The position numbers and the translations under genes are program-made. Below the pieces are notes generated by a model. That model was not told the DNA's origin. It saw only the letters and a program-made list of their open reading frames with translations, and did no database searches. DNA of 64,000 bases, from assembly GCA_019358835.1 (NCBI GenBank), contig JAHHIH010000001.1, forward strand, positions 1-64,000. Reading direction: 5' to 3'. The stretch is from Tildeniella torsiva UHER 1998/13D (lineage in GTDB: Bacteria; Cyanobacteriota; Cyanobacteriia; Phormidesmidales; Phormidesmidaceae). Position 1 is the stretch's first letter. Each line of letters opens with the position of its first letter. Below are positions 8,114 to 16,069 of this stretch, piece by piece.

Positions 8114-9043
8114 CTAGACCATCGGCAGAATTTCGAGGCTGCCCGCGCTGCCATCGAGACGGGCCATGGCCCCCACCGGCAGGGCCGCGTTGTCGCCATC
8201 GTGGCCAAAGGGCAAATTGGCCACGACAGGGATGCCCAGATCGCCGAGGCGATCGCGCAGCACCTCGGCCACCGCAAAGCTGGGTACACCCTCGGCTGGC
8301 TCACAGCGGCTAAACCGCCCCAGAGCAATGCCGCTGATTTGAGAAAACTTGCCCGCCATGCGCCAGTGGGTCAGCATGCGATCGATGCGGTAAGGGGCCT
8401 CGGTGACATCTTCAAAGGCTAAAATTGCGCCCGTGAGATCTGGCTCGTGGGCGGTGCCCAGCAAATGGGTGGCCACCGTCAGGTTGGCGGGCCACAACCG
8501 TCCCTCCGCAGTGCCTTGGCTCCACCCTTCGCCGTGTAACGGAGGTGAGCCATGGCCCATCACTAAATTTTTCAGCCGCTGCTGCGACCAATCGGGCTCC
8601 GCTGCCAGGGTCGTCAAGAGCGGTCCATGCACCCCGCTTATCCCCCGTTTTCCTAAGCTCCACAGCAGACTGGTGATATCCGAAAAGCCTATCAGCCACT
8701 TGGGTGGCATCGCCTCGGGCCAGTGCCAGTCCTCCAGCAGCCGGGTACCCCCGTAGCCACCCCGAGCGCAGAGAATGCCTTTATAGGTGGGGTCGGCCAG
8801 GGCATGGCCCAGTTGGTGACGGCGGTTGGCATCTGCCCCCGCCAAATATCCCCACTGATCTTTGGCACCAGGGCTGACATCCACCCCAAAGCCCCAGCTG
8901 CGCCAGACTTCTAACCCCTGGTTAAAGCTCTCCAGCTCTCGCAGGGCACCGCTGGGGGCGATTACCCGCAGGCGATCGCCCGGCTTTAGCGGCGGCGGAT
9001 AGCACCATACCTTCCCCCCATCGGCGGCAATATCGTGACTCAC
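8114..9043 (-). CDS. LD-carboxypeptidase, peptidase family S66
   Basis: The 309-residue protein matches the S66 family of serine LD-carboxypeptidases, which remove the terminal D-alanine from murein tetrapeptides during peptidoglycan recycling. The N-terminal half has LKPGDRLRVIAPSG, the GGYGGTRLLEDW block and the nucleophile S121 in GFSDIT. The C-terminal half supplies E211 (ILAFEDV) and H281 (LPFGHDGDNAALP), completing the Ser-Glu-His triad. There is no signal peptide, in agreement with a cytoplasmic enzyme. It may share a transcript with the rhomboid gene downstream. The microcin-resistance protein MccF belongs to the same family and is the only serious alternative. Confidence 0.92.
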   Translation of the reverse strand: MSHDIAADGGKVWCYPPPLKPGDRLRVIAPSGALRELESFNQGLEVWRSWGFGVDVSPGAKDQWGYLAGADANRRHQLGHALADPTYKGILCARGGYGGTRLLEDWHWPEAMPPKWLIGFSDITSLLWSLGKRGISGVHGPLLTTLAAEPDWSQQRLKNLVMGHGSPPLHGEGWSQGTAEGRLWPANLTVATHLLGTAHEPDLTGAILAFEDVTEAPYRIDRMLTHWRMAGKFSQISGIALGRFSRCEPAEGVPSFAVAEVLRDRLGDLGIPVVANLPFGHDGDNAALPVGAMARLDGSAGSLEILPMV

Positions 9044-9068
9044 CCCTATGACTCCGTAGCTAACTCGC

Positions 9069-9074
9069 TATAAT
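9069..9074 (+). promoter_or_regulatory. Consensus -10 box for the hli gene
   Basis: A perfect TATAAT lies 29 bp before the ATG of the high-light-inducible protein. No good TTGACA-like -35 element is seen 17 bp further upstream, so transcription may need an activator, as is usual for light-induced hli genes. The LD-carboxypeptidase gene starts on the opposite strand 26 bp upstream. Confidence 0.5.
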
Positions 9075-9102
9075 GCTTAACAAAGCGTTACAAAAGAGAT
9101 CT

Positions 9103-9261
9103 ATGGCTAACCTCCCCAACCCATCTGAAACCCGCGAATGGGGCTTCACCCCCGCCGCCGAAAGCCTCAACGGACGGCTAGCTATGCTGGGTTTTGCCTT
9201 CGCCATTGTGATTGAAGCCCTCAGCGGCCAGGGCGTGCTGCATTTTCTAAATCTAATCTAG
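9103..9261 (+). CDS. High-light-inducible protein (Hlip/Scp), one-helix CAB-like
   Basis: The 52-residue protein has one transmembrane helix carrying the chlorophyll-binding motif of the LHC superfamily, [20 protein letters not shown] (E-x-x-N-x-R-x-A-M-x-G-F). Hlips are thylakoid proteins that bind chlorophyll and carotenoid, dissipate energy and protect photosystem II assembly intermediates under high light. The ATG at 9103 is chosen over one at 9073 because it follows AGAG and starts [17 protein letters not shown], a normal Hlip N-terminus. The stop codon is the first base block of the inverted repeat at 9261-9352. Confidence 0.93.
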   Translation: MANLPNPSETREWGFTPAAESLNGRLAMLGFAFAIVIEALSGQGVLHFLNLI

Positions 9262-9352
9262 GCAAGATTTAAGGGAGATGAGAAAGAAATGAGGAGGATA
9301 GGAAAGGTAGAAACAGCAGCCTCTAAAACTTCCTCATCTCCCAAACTTGCCA
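9261..9352. repeat. Imperfect inverted repeat with purine-rich and pyrimidine-rich arms
   Basis: The left arm (9261-9285) contains GGCAAG, TT and GGGAGATGAG in order; the right arm (9329-9352) is its near reverse complement, with CTCATCTCCC and CTTGCC. The arms are 43 bp apart, and the whole segment is purine-rich on the left and pyrimidine-rich on the right. It begins at the last base of the hli stop codon and ends close to the argF stop, so it could shield both convergent transcripts. A similarly built element lies at 55511-55661. Confidence 0.65.
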
Positions 9353-9380
9353 CTCCAACATCCTCCCTTCCATTCCAGAA

Positions 9381-10304
9381 CTACCCAAGGACGCTGGCCA
9401 AAAGCGCCTTTTGAGCATGCATCCGGTTCTCCGCCTGATCCCAAACCCGAGAGGCGGCACCCTCCATCACTTCATGGGTAATTTCTTCTCCCCGGTGGGC
9501 GGGTAGACAGTGCAGCACGATCGCCTCTTTACTGGCCTGGGCCAGCAGCGCCTCGTTGACCTGGTAGGGCTGAAACAGTGGCAGGCGCTGGCCCGCCTCA
9601 GACTCCTGGCCCATGCTGGCCCAGACATCGGTGTAGAGCACCTGGGCATCTTTGACGGCAATTTCAGGGTCAGTGGTGACGAGCATTTTGCCATTGCCCT
9701 GCATCAGCTGGTTGGCCTGGGCCACAATAGCTGGGTCTGGCGCATAGCCCTCTGGCCCAGCAATATGAACGTTCATCCCTACCATGGCGCAGCCCAGCAG
9801 CAGAGAGTGGGCAACGTTATTACCATCCCCCAGGTAAGTCAGAGTGAGGCCCTTCAGACTGCCAAACTCTTCTTGTATGGTCAGCAGGTCGGCCAAGATC
9901 TGACAGGGATGCTCCAGATCGGTCAGGGCATTGATCACAGGGATTGAAGCGTAGTCGGCAAATTCTTGAATTTCAGCCTGGTCAAAGGTGCGAATGGCCA
10001 CCACATCTAGGTAGCGATCGAGCACTCGCGCCGTATCGCTAGTAGGTTCACCCCGGCTCACCTGGGTCACCCCAGAATGTAGATCGAGCACCTGCCCCCC
10101 CAGCTGATACATGGCCACCGAAAAGCTGACGCGGGTGCGAGTTGACGCCTTGCGAAACAAGAGCCCCAGCACTTTATTAGGGAACTGAGGCTGGTGTTTA
10201 CCCGCCTTGAGTTCAGTGGCAAAGGCCAAAAGCTCTAGCAGCTCATCAACACTTAGATCACTCAGGCTTAGCAGGTCGCGCCCGCTCAGGGGTGGTATGG
10301 ACAT
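9381..10304 (-). CDS. argF: Ornithine carbamoyltransferase
   Basis: The enzyme transfers the carbamoyl group from carbamoyl phosphate to ornithine, making citrulline in arginine biosynthesis, in the cytoplasm. The 307-residue protein has the carbamoyl-phosphate motif STRTR (54-58), HPCQ (132-135) and the ornithine/cysteine loop HCLPAHRGEE (265-274), all typical of OTC rather than aspartate carbamoyltransferase. The ATG at 10304 is chosen because it gives the usual family length; extending to 10439 would add 45 residues without family resemblance. No other arg gene is adjacent. The gene converges on hli across the inverted repeat. Confidence 0.95.
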   Translation of the reverse strand: MSIPPLSGRDLLSLSDLSVDELLELLAFATELKAGKHQPQFPNKVLGLLFRKASTRTRVSFSVAMYQLGGQVLDLHSGVTQVSRGEPTSDTARVLDRYLDVVAIRTFDQAEIQEFADYASIPVINALTDLEHPCQILADLLTIQEEFGSLKGLTLTYLGDGNNVAHSLLLGCAMVGMNVHIAGPEGYAPDPAIVAQANQLMQGNGKMLVTTDPEIAVKDAQVLYTDVWASMGQESEAGQRLPLFQPYQVNEALLAQASKEAIVLHCLPAHRGEEITHEVMEGAASRVWDQAENRMHAQKALLASVLG

Positions 10305-10551
10305 GGGCAAGCATTCGTAAAAATAAGACACTAGCAGATTATGGGGAAGCCGCTTTCGGGTCTGTATCGCCAGGGGCAAAAGATTTTCACTGGGAGCCTG
10401 CGATCGCCTACTAAGGCTATCTGAGTACAGATGTGTCACCCTCTCAGGTCTGCACTATGATTGGGGCATCGCATTTGCCGTGGTAGTTTCGCCCTATCGT
10501 TGAGGCCGATCTACCGCTTTTCATTTGCCGTCTTGTTACCCCTGCACGTTT

Positions 10552-12960
10552 ATGATCAGCGCGGTTATTCCTCCTCAGCCTCAGGTATTGCCCCAGGGGC
10601 CACTGCTTCAGCCGCCCTCCGTGAAAGAACGGGCAGCGGCAGGATATTTCCGCGACATTGCCCTGTGGCTCAACCAGCCCCTCACCCCCCACGGTATTTT
10701 TGTGCAGGTGCAGGCCGATCGCCCCGGTTGCCTCCAATTAGTAGTGGAATTTCGGCAGCCCCCGATTAAAGACCGGCTGCTGCGGTTTCTGTGCCACCGC
10801 GTCTGGCTGCTCAACTCAGAGCTGATTGAAGGCATTTCGGTCGTGGCGCGCCCCTTGGGTCACCGCCGAGTGCTCTGGCAGCAGCGCGTCAAAATTGTTA
10901 CCCCGGCCCTAAAGCGCCGCCAGAGTAAGCTCAAAGCCCAGGCCCAGCGCCAGGCCGCCTCGGCGATGCCACCCAAAATTCGACCGCCGCGTCCGGCTAA
11001 AGCCCTATCGCGCCAGCGCTTACAAACCCTACGTACCTTTGTGCTGTCGGGGTCGGCGGTGGCGGCCTTTGTGATGGGCTGCCTGCTCGAAGTGATTATT
11101 TCTGCGCCGTCGCCGTCGCTACCCCAGTTTTCGGCCCAGGGTGAGGTGCTGCCAGCGACGGGTTCAGAGCTGGATACTTCTCCAGTGGCACCCGTCGCCC
11201 TCAGAGATACTGGAGAGGCCAGGCCTGTCTCTGCCCCAGGAACAAATGCAACCGGTGCCAATGGCAATCGCCCTACGGTAGTCGATACGGCCCTTGAGCC
11301 AGTGGGCGTAATTGCTCACCAAGCCGTCGCGCCGGCCTCTGCTGACGATGTCACCCTCTTGTTTGGCGGTGATATTTCTTTAGAAGATATTTCTCCAGAA
11401 AGCCTGACGACTCCTGGAGGTTTTTTTGCTGATGTGGCTGAGTACGATCAGGCTGATTTAGCACTGGTTAACCTGGCCACCCCTCTGGCTACAGCCGCCA
11501 CCAATCTTCAGGAGGGGCTGCGGCATCAGACCCGCACCGATGCGGTCAATCTATTGGTGAACAGCGGCGTAGATATTGTCAACCTCACCCACAGCAGCCT
11601 GATGGACTATGGGGCTGAGGGCCTCAACGAAACCCTCACCACCCTAGACAGCAAGGGGCTCTACCGCATTGGGGCCGGGCGCAACGCCCTCGAAGCCCGA
11701 CGCCCAGAGATACTCGATGTCAAGGGTAAGCGCATTGCCTACCTGAGCTATGCCATGGGAGGCAACAATGCGGCCCACGACACTGACGTTTTGAGAGAGC
11801 GGGCTGGGGCCAGCGACAAGGCGATCGCAAAGGAAGTCGAAACCTTCAAAACAGCCACTGCCTTTAAAGACAGAGCCGGTTTTAACGCCCAAAACATGCC
11901 CGAAATCGTCGCTGACATTCAGGCCCTGCGCGACGAGGTGGACTGGATTGTGGTGAACTTTCGCTGGGTTGACCAACTCAGCGAACAGCCCAACTTTATG
12001 CAGACCAACCTGGCCCGCCTAGCCATTGACCAAGGTGCTGATGTGGTGGTGGGCTACCATCCCACCGTGATTCAGGGGGGTGAAATTTACAAAGGTAGGC
12101 CCATTGCCTACTCCCTGGGTGACTTTGTGTTTCGCCCCGATGAGCCCGTCGAAAACCAAGATTCAGCGGTGCTCAAGGTCTCGCTGAAGGATGACCAGAT
12201 GCAGGTCGAACTAGTGCCCGTTCGGGTGCAAGACTCCCATCCCAAAACCCTCAGCGGTAATGACAGTCAGCAGGTGCTCCAGCGCATTGAGCAGGCTTCA
12301 TCGCAGTTTGACCAACCGCTCAAGTCGCCCGTTGTGCTTGACCTCAACGTCCAAGAAGCACCGCCAGAAACCGTCAGCGACCCCAGCAGCCCCTTTGTAT
12401 CGCCCGATGAGGAGGACGTTCTGCCGGTAGAGTTAGAAGCCGAACCGACGCCAGAGCCCAAGGATAGACTGGAGGACGGGACTGACTCTAAGGACATCCT
12501 GGAAGATTCGGCAGCGCCTACTCAGGACTCAAATACCCCTGAGGCGCTTGACGACGGTAGTGAGCCTGCCAACGTAGATCAGCCGTCGGCAGCCCCAGAG
12601 ACAGATCAGTCCTCTCCCAATGTGCCAGACCCCCTGGAGATGGAGGTCGAGTTTGATGGCGACCTAGAAGAATGGGGGCCTAAGGTGTCACCAGAGCAGC
12701 AGGAGTTTAAGCCTGTGCCGCCCGAACGCAGCGGCGGCACCTCGCAAAGCGCTCGGGAGCCAGTGCAGAACGCATCTCCCGCCGGAAATCGCCCCAGTGA
12801 AGTTCCTGTGCCGCTGCCTGCCCCAATCCAGATGAAGGCCGAGCCCGTGGCGGCAGTACCGCTGGGTACTTCCCAACCCGCCGCTTTAGCGGATGACGCT
12901 GAGTCCGAGACCTGGGCCGACACCATACCTGAGACCCCAATCCCTACCGAAGGTGAATAA
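10552..12960 (+). CDS. CapA-family (PGA_cap) protein with N-terminal cytoplasmic domain and membrane anchor
   Basis: The ~802-residue protein has three parts. The N-terminal ~140 residues form a cytoplasmic domain of a cyanobacterial type, followed by a basic linker and one transmembrane helix around residues 162-183. Residues ~265-545 are a CapA/PgsA domain of the calcineurin-like phosphoesterase fold, with LLFGGDISLEDI, LVNLATPL, GYHPTVIQGGE and YSLGDFVFRP. The last ~250 residues are a Pro/Glu/Asp/Ser-rich disordered tail. Related proteins take part in poly-gamma-glutamate or capsule synthesis, but most cyanobacterial members are uncharacterised. The ATG at 10552 is preferred over a TTG at 10525. 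The family assignment is solid; the biochemical role is not known. Confidence 0.85.
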   Translation: MISAVIPPQPQVLPQGPLLQPPSVKERAAAGYFRDIALWLNQPLTPHGIFVQVQADRPGCLQLVVEFRQPPIKDRLLRFLCHRVWLLNSELIEGISVVARPLGHRRVLWQQRVKIVTPALKRRQSKLKAQAQRQAASAMPPKIRPPRPAKALSRQRLQTLRTFVLSGSAVAAFVMGCLLEVIISAPSPSLPQFSAQGEVLPATGSELDTSPVAPVALRDTGEARPVSAPGTNATGANGNRPTVVDTALEPVGVIAHQAVAPASADDVTLLFGGDISLEDISPESLTTPGGFFADVAEYDQADLALVNLATPLATAATNLQEGLRHQTRTDAVNLLVNSGVDIVNLTHSSLMDYGAEGLNETLTTLDSKGLYRIGAGRNALEARRPEILDVKGKRIAYLSYAMGGNNAAHDTDVLRERAGASDKAIAKEVETFKTATAFKDRAGFNAQNMPEIVADIQALRDEVDWIVVNFRWVDQLSEQPNFMQTNLARLAIDQGADVVVGYHPTVIQGGEIYKGRPIAYSLGDFVFRPDEPVENQDSAVLKVSLKDDQMQVELVPVRVQDSHPKTLSGNDSQQVLQRIEQASSQFDQPLKSPVVLDLNVQEAPPETVSDPSSPFVSPDEEDVLPVELEAEPTPEPKDRLEDGTDSKDILEDSAAPTQDSNTPEALDDGSEPANVDQPSAAPETDQSSPNVPDPLEMEVEFDGDLEEWGPKVSPEQQEFKPVPPERSGGTSQSAREPVQNASPAGNRPSEVPVPLPAPIQMKAEPVAAVPLGTSQPAALADDAESETWADTIPETPIPTEGE

Positions 12961-13074
12961 CGCACCGTTAGGGCTTCATAACTTCAGCAAAAAGCCCGAT
13001 AAACAGCTGTGGCTAGAGCACCTGGGGGCAGACAGCTATGGTAACGTCTAGGCATTGTGCCGTTGAGGTGTCCT

Positions 13075-13944
13075 GTGTTTGCCGTTGCCCAAAAAGCAGA
13101 CCCCTACTCCACCTACGTGCTGTCGGATACGGACACCGACACTCGGCTTGAACTGGTGCCCGATCGCGGCGGCATTGCCACCCGCTGGCAGGTGGAGGGG
13201 CAAGATATTTTTTACTTTGATGGCGATCGCTTCGCCAACCCTGAGCTATCGGTGCGGGGTGGTATTCCCATTCTGTTTCCCATCTGTGGCAATCTGCCCG
13301 ATAATAAGTACGCGCTGAATGGTCAGACCTACAGCCTGAAGCAGCACGGCTTTGCCCGCGACTTGCCCTGGCAGGTCACCCAGCAGGATGTAAAGGAATC
13401 GGCCAGCCTCACTTTAGAACTAACCAGCAGCGAAGCTACCTTGGCGCAGTATCCGTTTGCGTTCAAGCTAGCCTTTACGTTCAAGCTGCGGGGCCACATT
13501 CTAGAGTTGCAGCAGCGGTTTACCAATCTTGCGGCTCAGCCCATGCCCTTTTCTACCGGGCTGCACCCCTATTTTTTGGTCAAAGATAAATCTCAGCTAG
13601 AGTTTGAAATTCCCTCCACAGAGTTCCGCAACCACCTGACGGGCGGGGTTGAGAACTTTGGGGGCAGCTTTGACTTTGGCCAAGCCGAGATTGACCTGGC
13701 TTTTCAGAACCTGACGGCTCCGGCGGCGACGGTCACCGACCACCACCTGGGGCGGCGGCTCACCCTGTCGTGGAGTGCCGACTACAGCAAGCTGGTGTTT
13801 TGGACGGTACAGGGCAAAGACTATTACTGCCTAGAACCCTGGACAGCCCCCCGCAATGCCCTCAACACGGGGGAAAATCTGCTGATTATTGAGCCGCAGC
13901 AAACCCTGGAAACCCATGTAAGGATGGCGGTGGCCTTTCTGTAA
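13075..13944 (+). CDS. Aldose-1-epimerase-like (galactose mutarotase superfamily) protein
   Basis: The ~289-residue single-domain protein has the order of motifs of the aldose 1-epimerase/YeaD superfamily: GGIPILFPICGNLP, KQHGFARDLPW with the first active-site histidine, STGLHPYF with the second, and LEPWTAPRNALNTGE with the likely catalytic glutamate. Such enzymes interconvert alpha and beta anomers of free or phosphorylated hexoses. The closer group is the glucose-6-phosphate 1-epimerase type, but the substrate is not decided by sequence. The GTG at 13075 is chosen because GAGG lies 7-8 bp upstream and the protein then starts VFAVAQK. A GTG at 13057 is possible. Confidence 0.85.
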   Translation: MFAVAQKADPYSTYVLSDTDTDTRLELVPDRGGIATRWQVEGQDIFYFDGDRFANPELSVRGGIPILFPICGNLPDNKYALNGQTYSLKQHGFARDLPWQVTQQDVKESASLTLELTSSEATLAQYPFAFKLAFTFKLRGHILELQQRFTNLAAQPMPFSTGLHPYFLVKDKSQLEFEIPSTEFRNHLTGGVENFGGSFDFGQAEIDLAFQNLTAPAATVTDHHLGRRLTLSWSADYSKLVFWTVQGKDYYCLEPWTAPRNALNTGENLLIIEPQQTLETHVRMAVAFL

Positions 13945-14191
13945 CCGGCCAACCCAGCGTTGAAATGACGGCTATTCACCCGTGCATACCGCCACAGTTA
14001 GCTGAGCGTTGGGCGGATCGCGATCGCTCAATACTGAGGGAGACCGCCTAAGATAGCCACTGTCAGCGTGGAGATCGCCGCTGTCCCAGCGATCCCCGCC
14101 GACAGTCAGGGGACAACAAGATCCGCTAAAATGTGCTTCTGCCTGGGGGTGGCTACCTGCCAGGATCCTTTTTCTGCCTATAGCTGGCTCT

Positions 14192-15214
14192 ATGACCCAA
14201 CTCAACAACGGCATTACGCTATTTTTTAGCCTGCTGGTCGAGGCTATGCCCTTTCTACTGCTGGGGGTGATGTTTTCTAGCGTGCTGCTGCTGTTTGTTG
14301 ATGAGCAAAAGCTGCTATCGGTGATTCCTAAAAACGTGGTGCTGGCGGCGCTGGCGGGCAGCTTAATTGGCTTTCTGTTTCCGGTGTGCGAGTGCGGCAA
14401 CATTCCGGTGGCGCGGCGACTGCTGACCAAGGGCGCACCCACGGCGGTGGCAATCGGGTTTTTGCTGGCAGCCCCCACAGTCAACCCGGTGGTGTTTTGG
14501 GCCACCTGGATTGCCTTTCGCGACCAGCCCGAAATTGTGTTTCTGCGGGTGGGCTTCACCCTGGTGGTGGCGGTCACCATCGCCCTGATCTTTAGCGCCC
14601 AAGCCGATGTGCGCCCGTTTTTGCAGGACAGCCTTACCCGCATGATGGGGGATCCTGAGCCGGTGGCGGCTACCCCAGCGGAGGCCGAGATCTCGCCGCT
14701 GCTCAAATCGGGCACCTTTCTAATGCAGTCACCGGGGCAGGTGCTTCAGCTCGATGCCCCGCCCGCCCAAGTGTTAGCCCAGGTCGCTGTCGCCGCCCCG
14801 CCCATGGCCACTCGCCTGCGGATGATGGTTGACAACATGGTGCTAGAGCTGCGGGAGCTGGGCGCAGTGCTGGTGATCGGCAGTGCGATCGCCGCGTTTG
14901 TTCAAGTTGCCGTCCCTCGCGAGGTCATTCTCAGCTTGGGTCAGGGGCCAGTCACCTCGATTGTGGCGATGATGGCCCTGGCCTGGGTGGTGTCGATCTG
15001 CTCGACGGTCGATTCGTTCTTTGCCCTGTCGTTTGCCTCCACCTTTACCAGCGGTTCGCTGCTGGCGTTTTTGGTGTTTGGCCCCATGATCGACCTCAAA
15101 AATATCAGCCTGCTGCTGACGGTGTTTAAGGGCCGGGCGATTCTCTATTTATTTGTGCTGGCGGCGCAGCTGGTATTCCTATTGACTCTGGTGATGAATC
15201 TCTACACTGGCTAG
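14192..15214 (+). CDS. DUF318/UPF0718-family permease
   Basis: The 340-residue integral membrane protein has about eight hydrophobic helices in two halves joined by a polar cytoplasmic loop (residues ~150-215). The first half carries PVCECGNIPVARRLL and the second SICSTVDSFFALSFA, the paired cysteine motifs of the DUF318 (ArsP_1-like) permease family. Related proteins export organoarsenicals or are predicted to move metal or thiol compounds; the substrate here is unknown. It is the first gene of a tight cluster with the TIGR03943 protein and the 551-residue protein. The TIGR03943 partner is the usual neighbour of these permeases, supporting a two-component membrane complex. Confidence 0.87.
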   Translation: MTQLNNGITLFFSLLVEAMPFLLLGVMFSSVLLLFVDEQKLLSVIPKNVVLAALAGSLIGFLFPVCECGNIPVARRLLTKGAPTAVAIGFLLAAPTVNPVVFWATWIAFRDQPEIVFLRVGFTLVVAVTIALIFSAQADVRPFLQDSLTRMMGDPEPVAATPAEAEISPLLKSGTFLMQSPGQVLQLDAPPAQVLAQVAVAAPPMATRLRMMVDNMVLELRELGAVLVIGSAIAAFVQVAVPREVILSLGQGPVTSIVAMMALAWVVSICSTVDSFFALSFASTFTSGSLLAFLVFGPMIDLKNISLLLTVFKGRAILYLFVLAAQLVFLLTLVMNLYTG

Positions 15215-15269
15215 GGCGAGCACTGCCCACTATCCAACCGACCCGCTACCTCACCATTTCCTTTTGCCC

Positions 15270-16067
15270 ATGACCTCAACGTCTAGTTCTAACGGTTCTC
15301 GCGCTTCGGGTGGGCGATCGCTGCCCTGGCAGGCCCTGGTGGATGCCGCCATGCTGCTGCTGTGGGGGCTGATGCTGCTGCGCTTTACGGTGACGGGCAA
15401 GCTCTACCTGCTGCTACACCCCGACTACATGTGGCTGGCCCACCTGGCTATGGTGCTGCTGCTGGCGATGGGGGTGAGCCGCCTGGTGCAGGTGGGGCTG
15501 AGCTACCGCCGGGGAACCGGGCAAACGATTCGCAGTCAAGAACACACGGCGCTACTGCCCCGGCAGTTTAGCGTGGGCCTGCTGATTGCGATCGCGGTGT
15601 TTGGGCTGATTTACACGCCGCGCCCCTTCGCCAGCGAGACCGCCTTTCAGCGGGGCATTACCGATGTGCTGGGTCAGACGCGATCGCGGCCCCAGCGGTT
15701 TTCCCTCGGCGGCGAATCTGAGGAGCGCACCATCGTTGACTGGGTGCGCACCCTCAATGTCTACCCCGAGCCTGATGCCTACGCGGGTCAGATCGCGAAG
15801 GTAAGCGGGTTTGTCACCCACATTCCCGACTGGCCCGATGAGTTTGTGATGATTTCGCGGTTTGTGCTCACCTGTTGCGCCGCCGATGCCTACCCCGTGG
15901 GCCTGCCGGTGGAACTGCCCCCCGGCACCGCCCGGCCTGCCCCGGACACCTGGCTTGAAATCAAAGGCACCGTGCAAACCAGCACCCTCGACGGCAAACG
16001 CCAGCTCGCCATTGGCGACCCCACCCTGACCGAAATTCCCGAACCCCGCACCCCCTACGAATATTAA
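15270..16067 (+). CDS. TIGR03943-family putative permease subunit
   Basis: The 266-residue protein has two N-terminal transmembrane helices (about residues 20-70), a third near residue 100, and a soluble C-terminal domain with the family motif VSGFVTHIPDWPDEFVMISRF and RFVLTCCAADAYPVGL. This is the pattern of TIGR03943 (DUF1980), whose members are encoded beside DUF318 permeases. The C-terminal half has an OB-like character and a conserved CC pair. The ATG at 15270 is preferred over a TTG two codons upstream. The gene follows the permease by 55 bp and is followed after 2 bp by the next gene, so the three are very likely one transcript. Confidence 0.88.
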   Translation: MTSTSSSNGSRASGGRSLPWQALVDAAMLLLWGLMLLRFTVTGKLYLLLHPDYMWLAHLAMVLLLAMGVSRLVQVGLSYRRGTGQTIRSQEHTALLPRQFSVGLLIAIAVFGLIYTPRPFASETAFQRGITDVLGQTRSRPQRFSLGGESEERTIVDWVRTLNVYPEPDAYAGQIAKVSGFVTHIPDWPDEFVMISRFVLTCCAADAYPVGLPVELPPGTARPAPDTWLEIKGTVQTSTLDGKRQLAIGDPTLTEIPEPRTPYEY

Positions 16068-16069
16068 CC

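Noticed and set aside
13972-14715. 247-codon minus-strand frame opposite the DUF318 permease
   Set aside because: Antisense shadow of a well-supported membrane protein.
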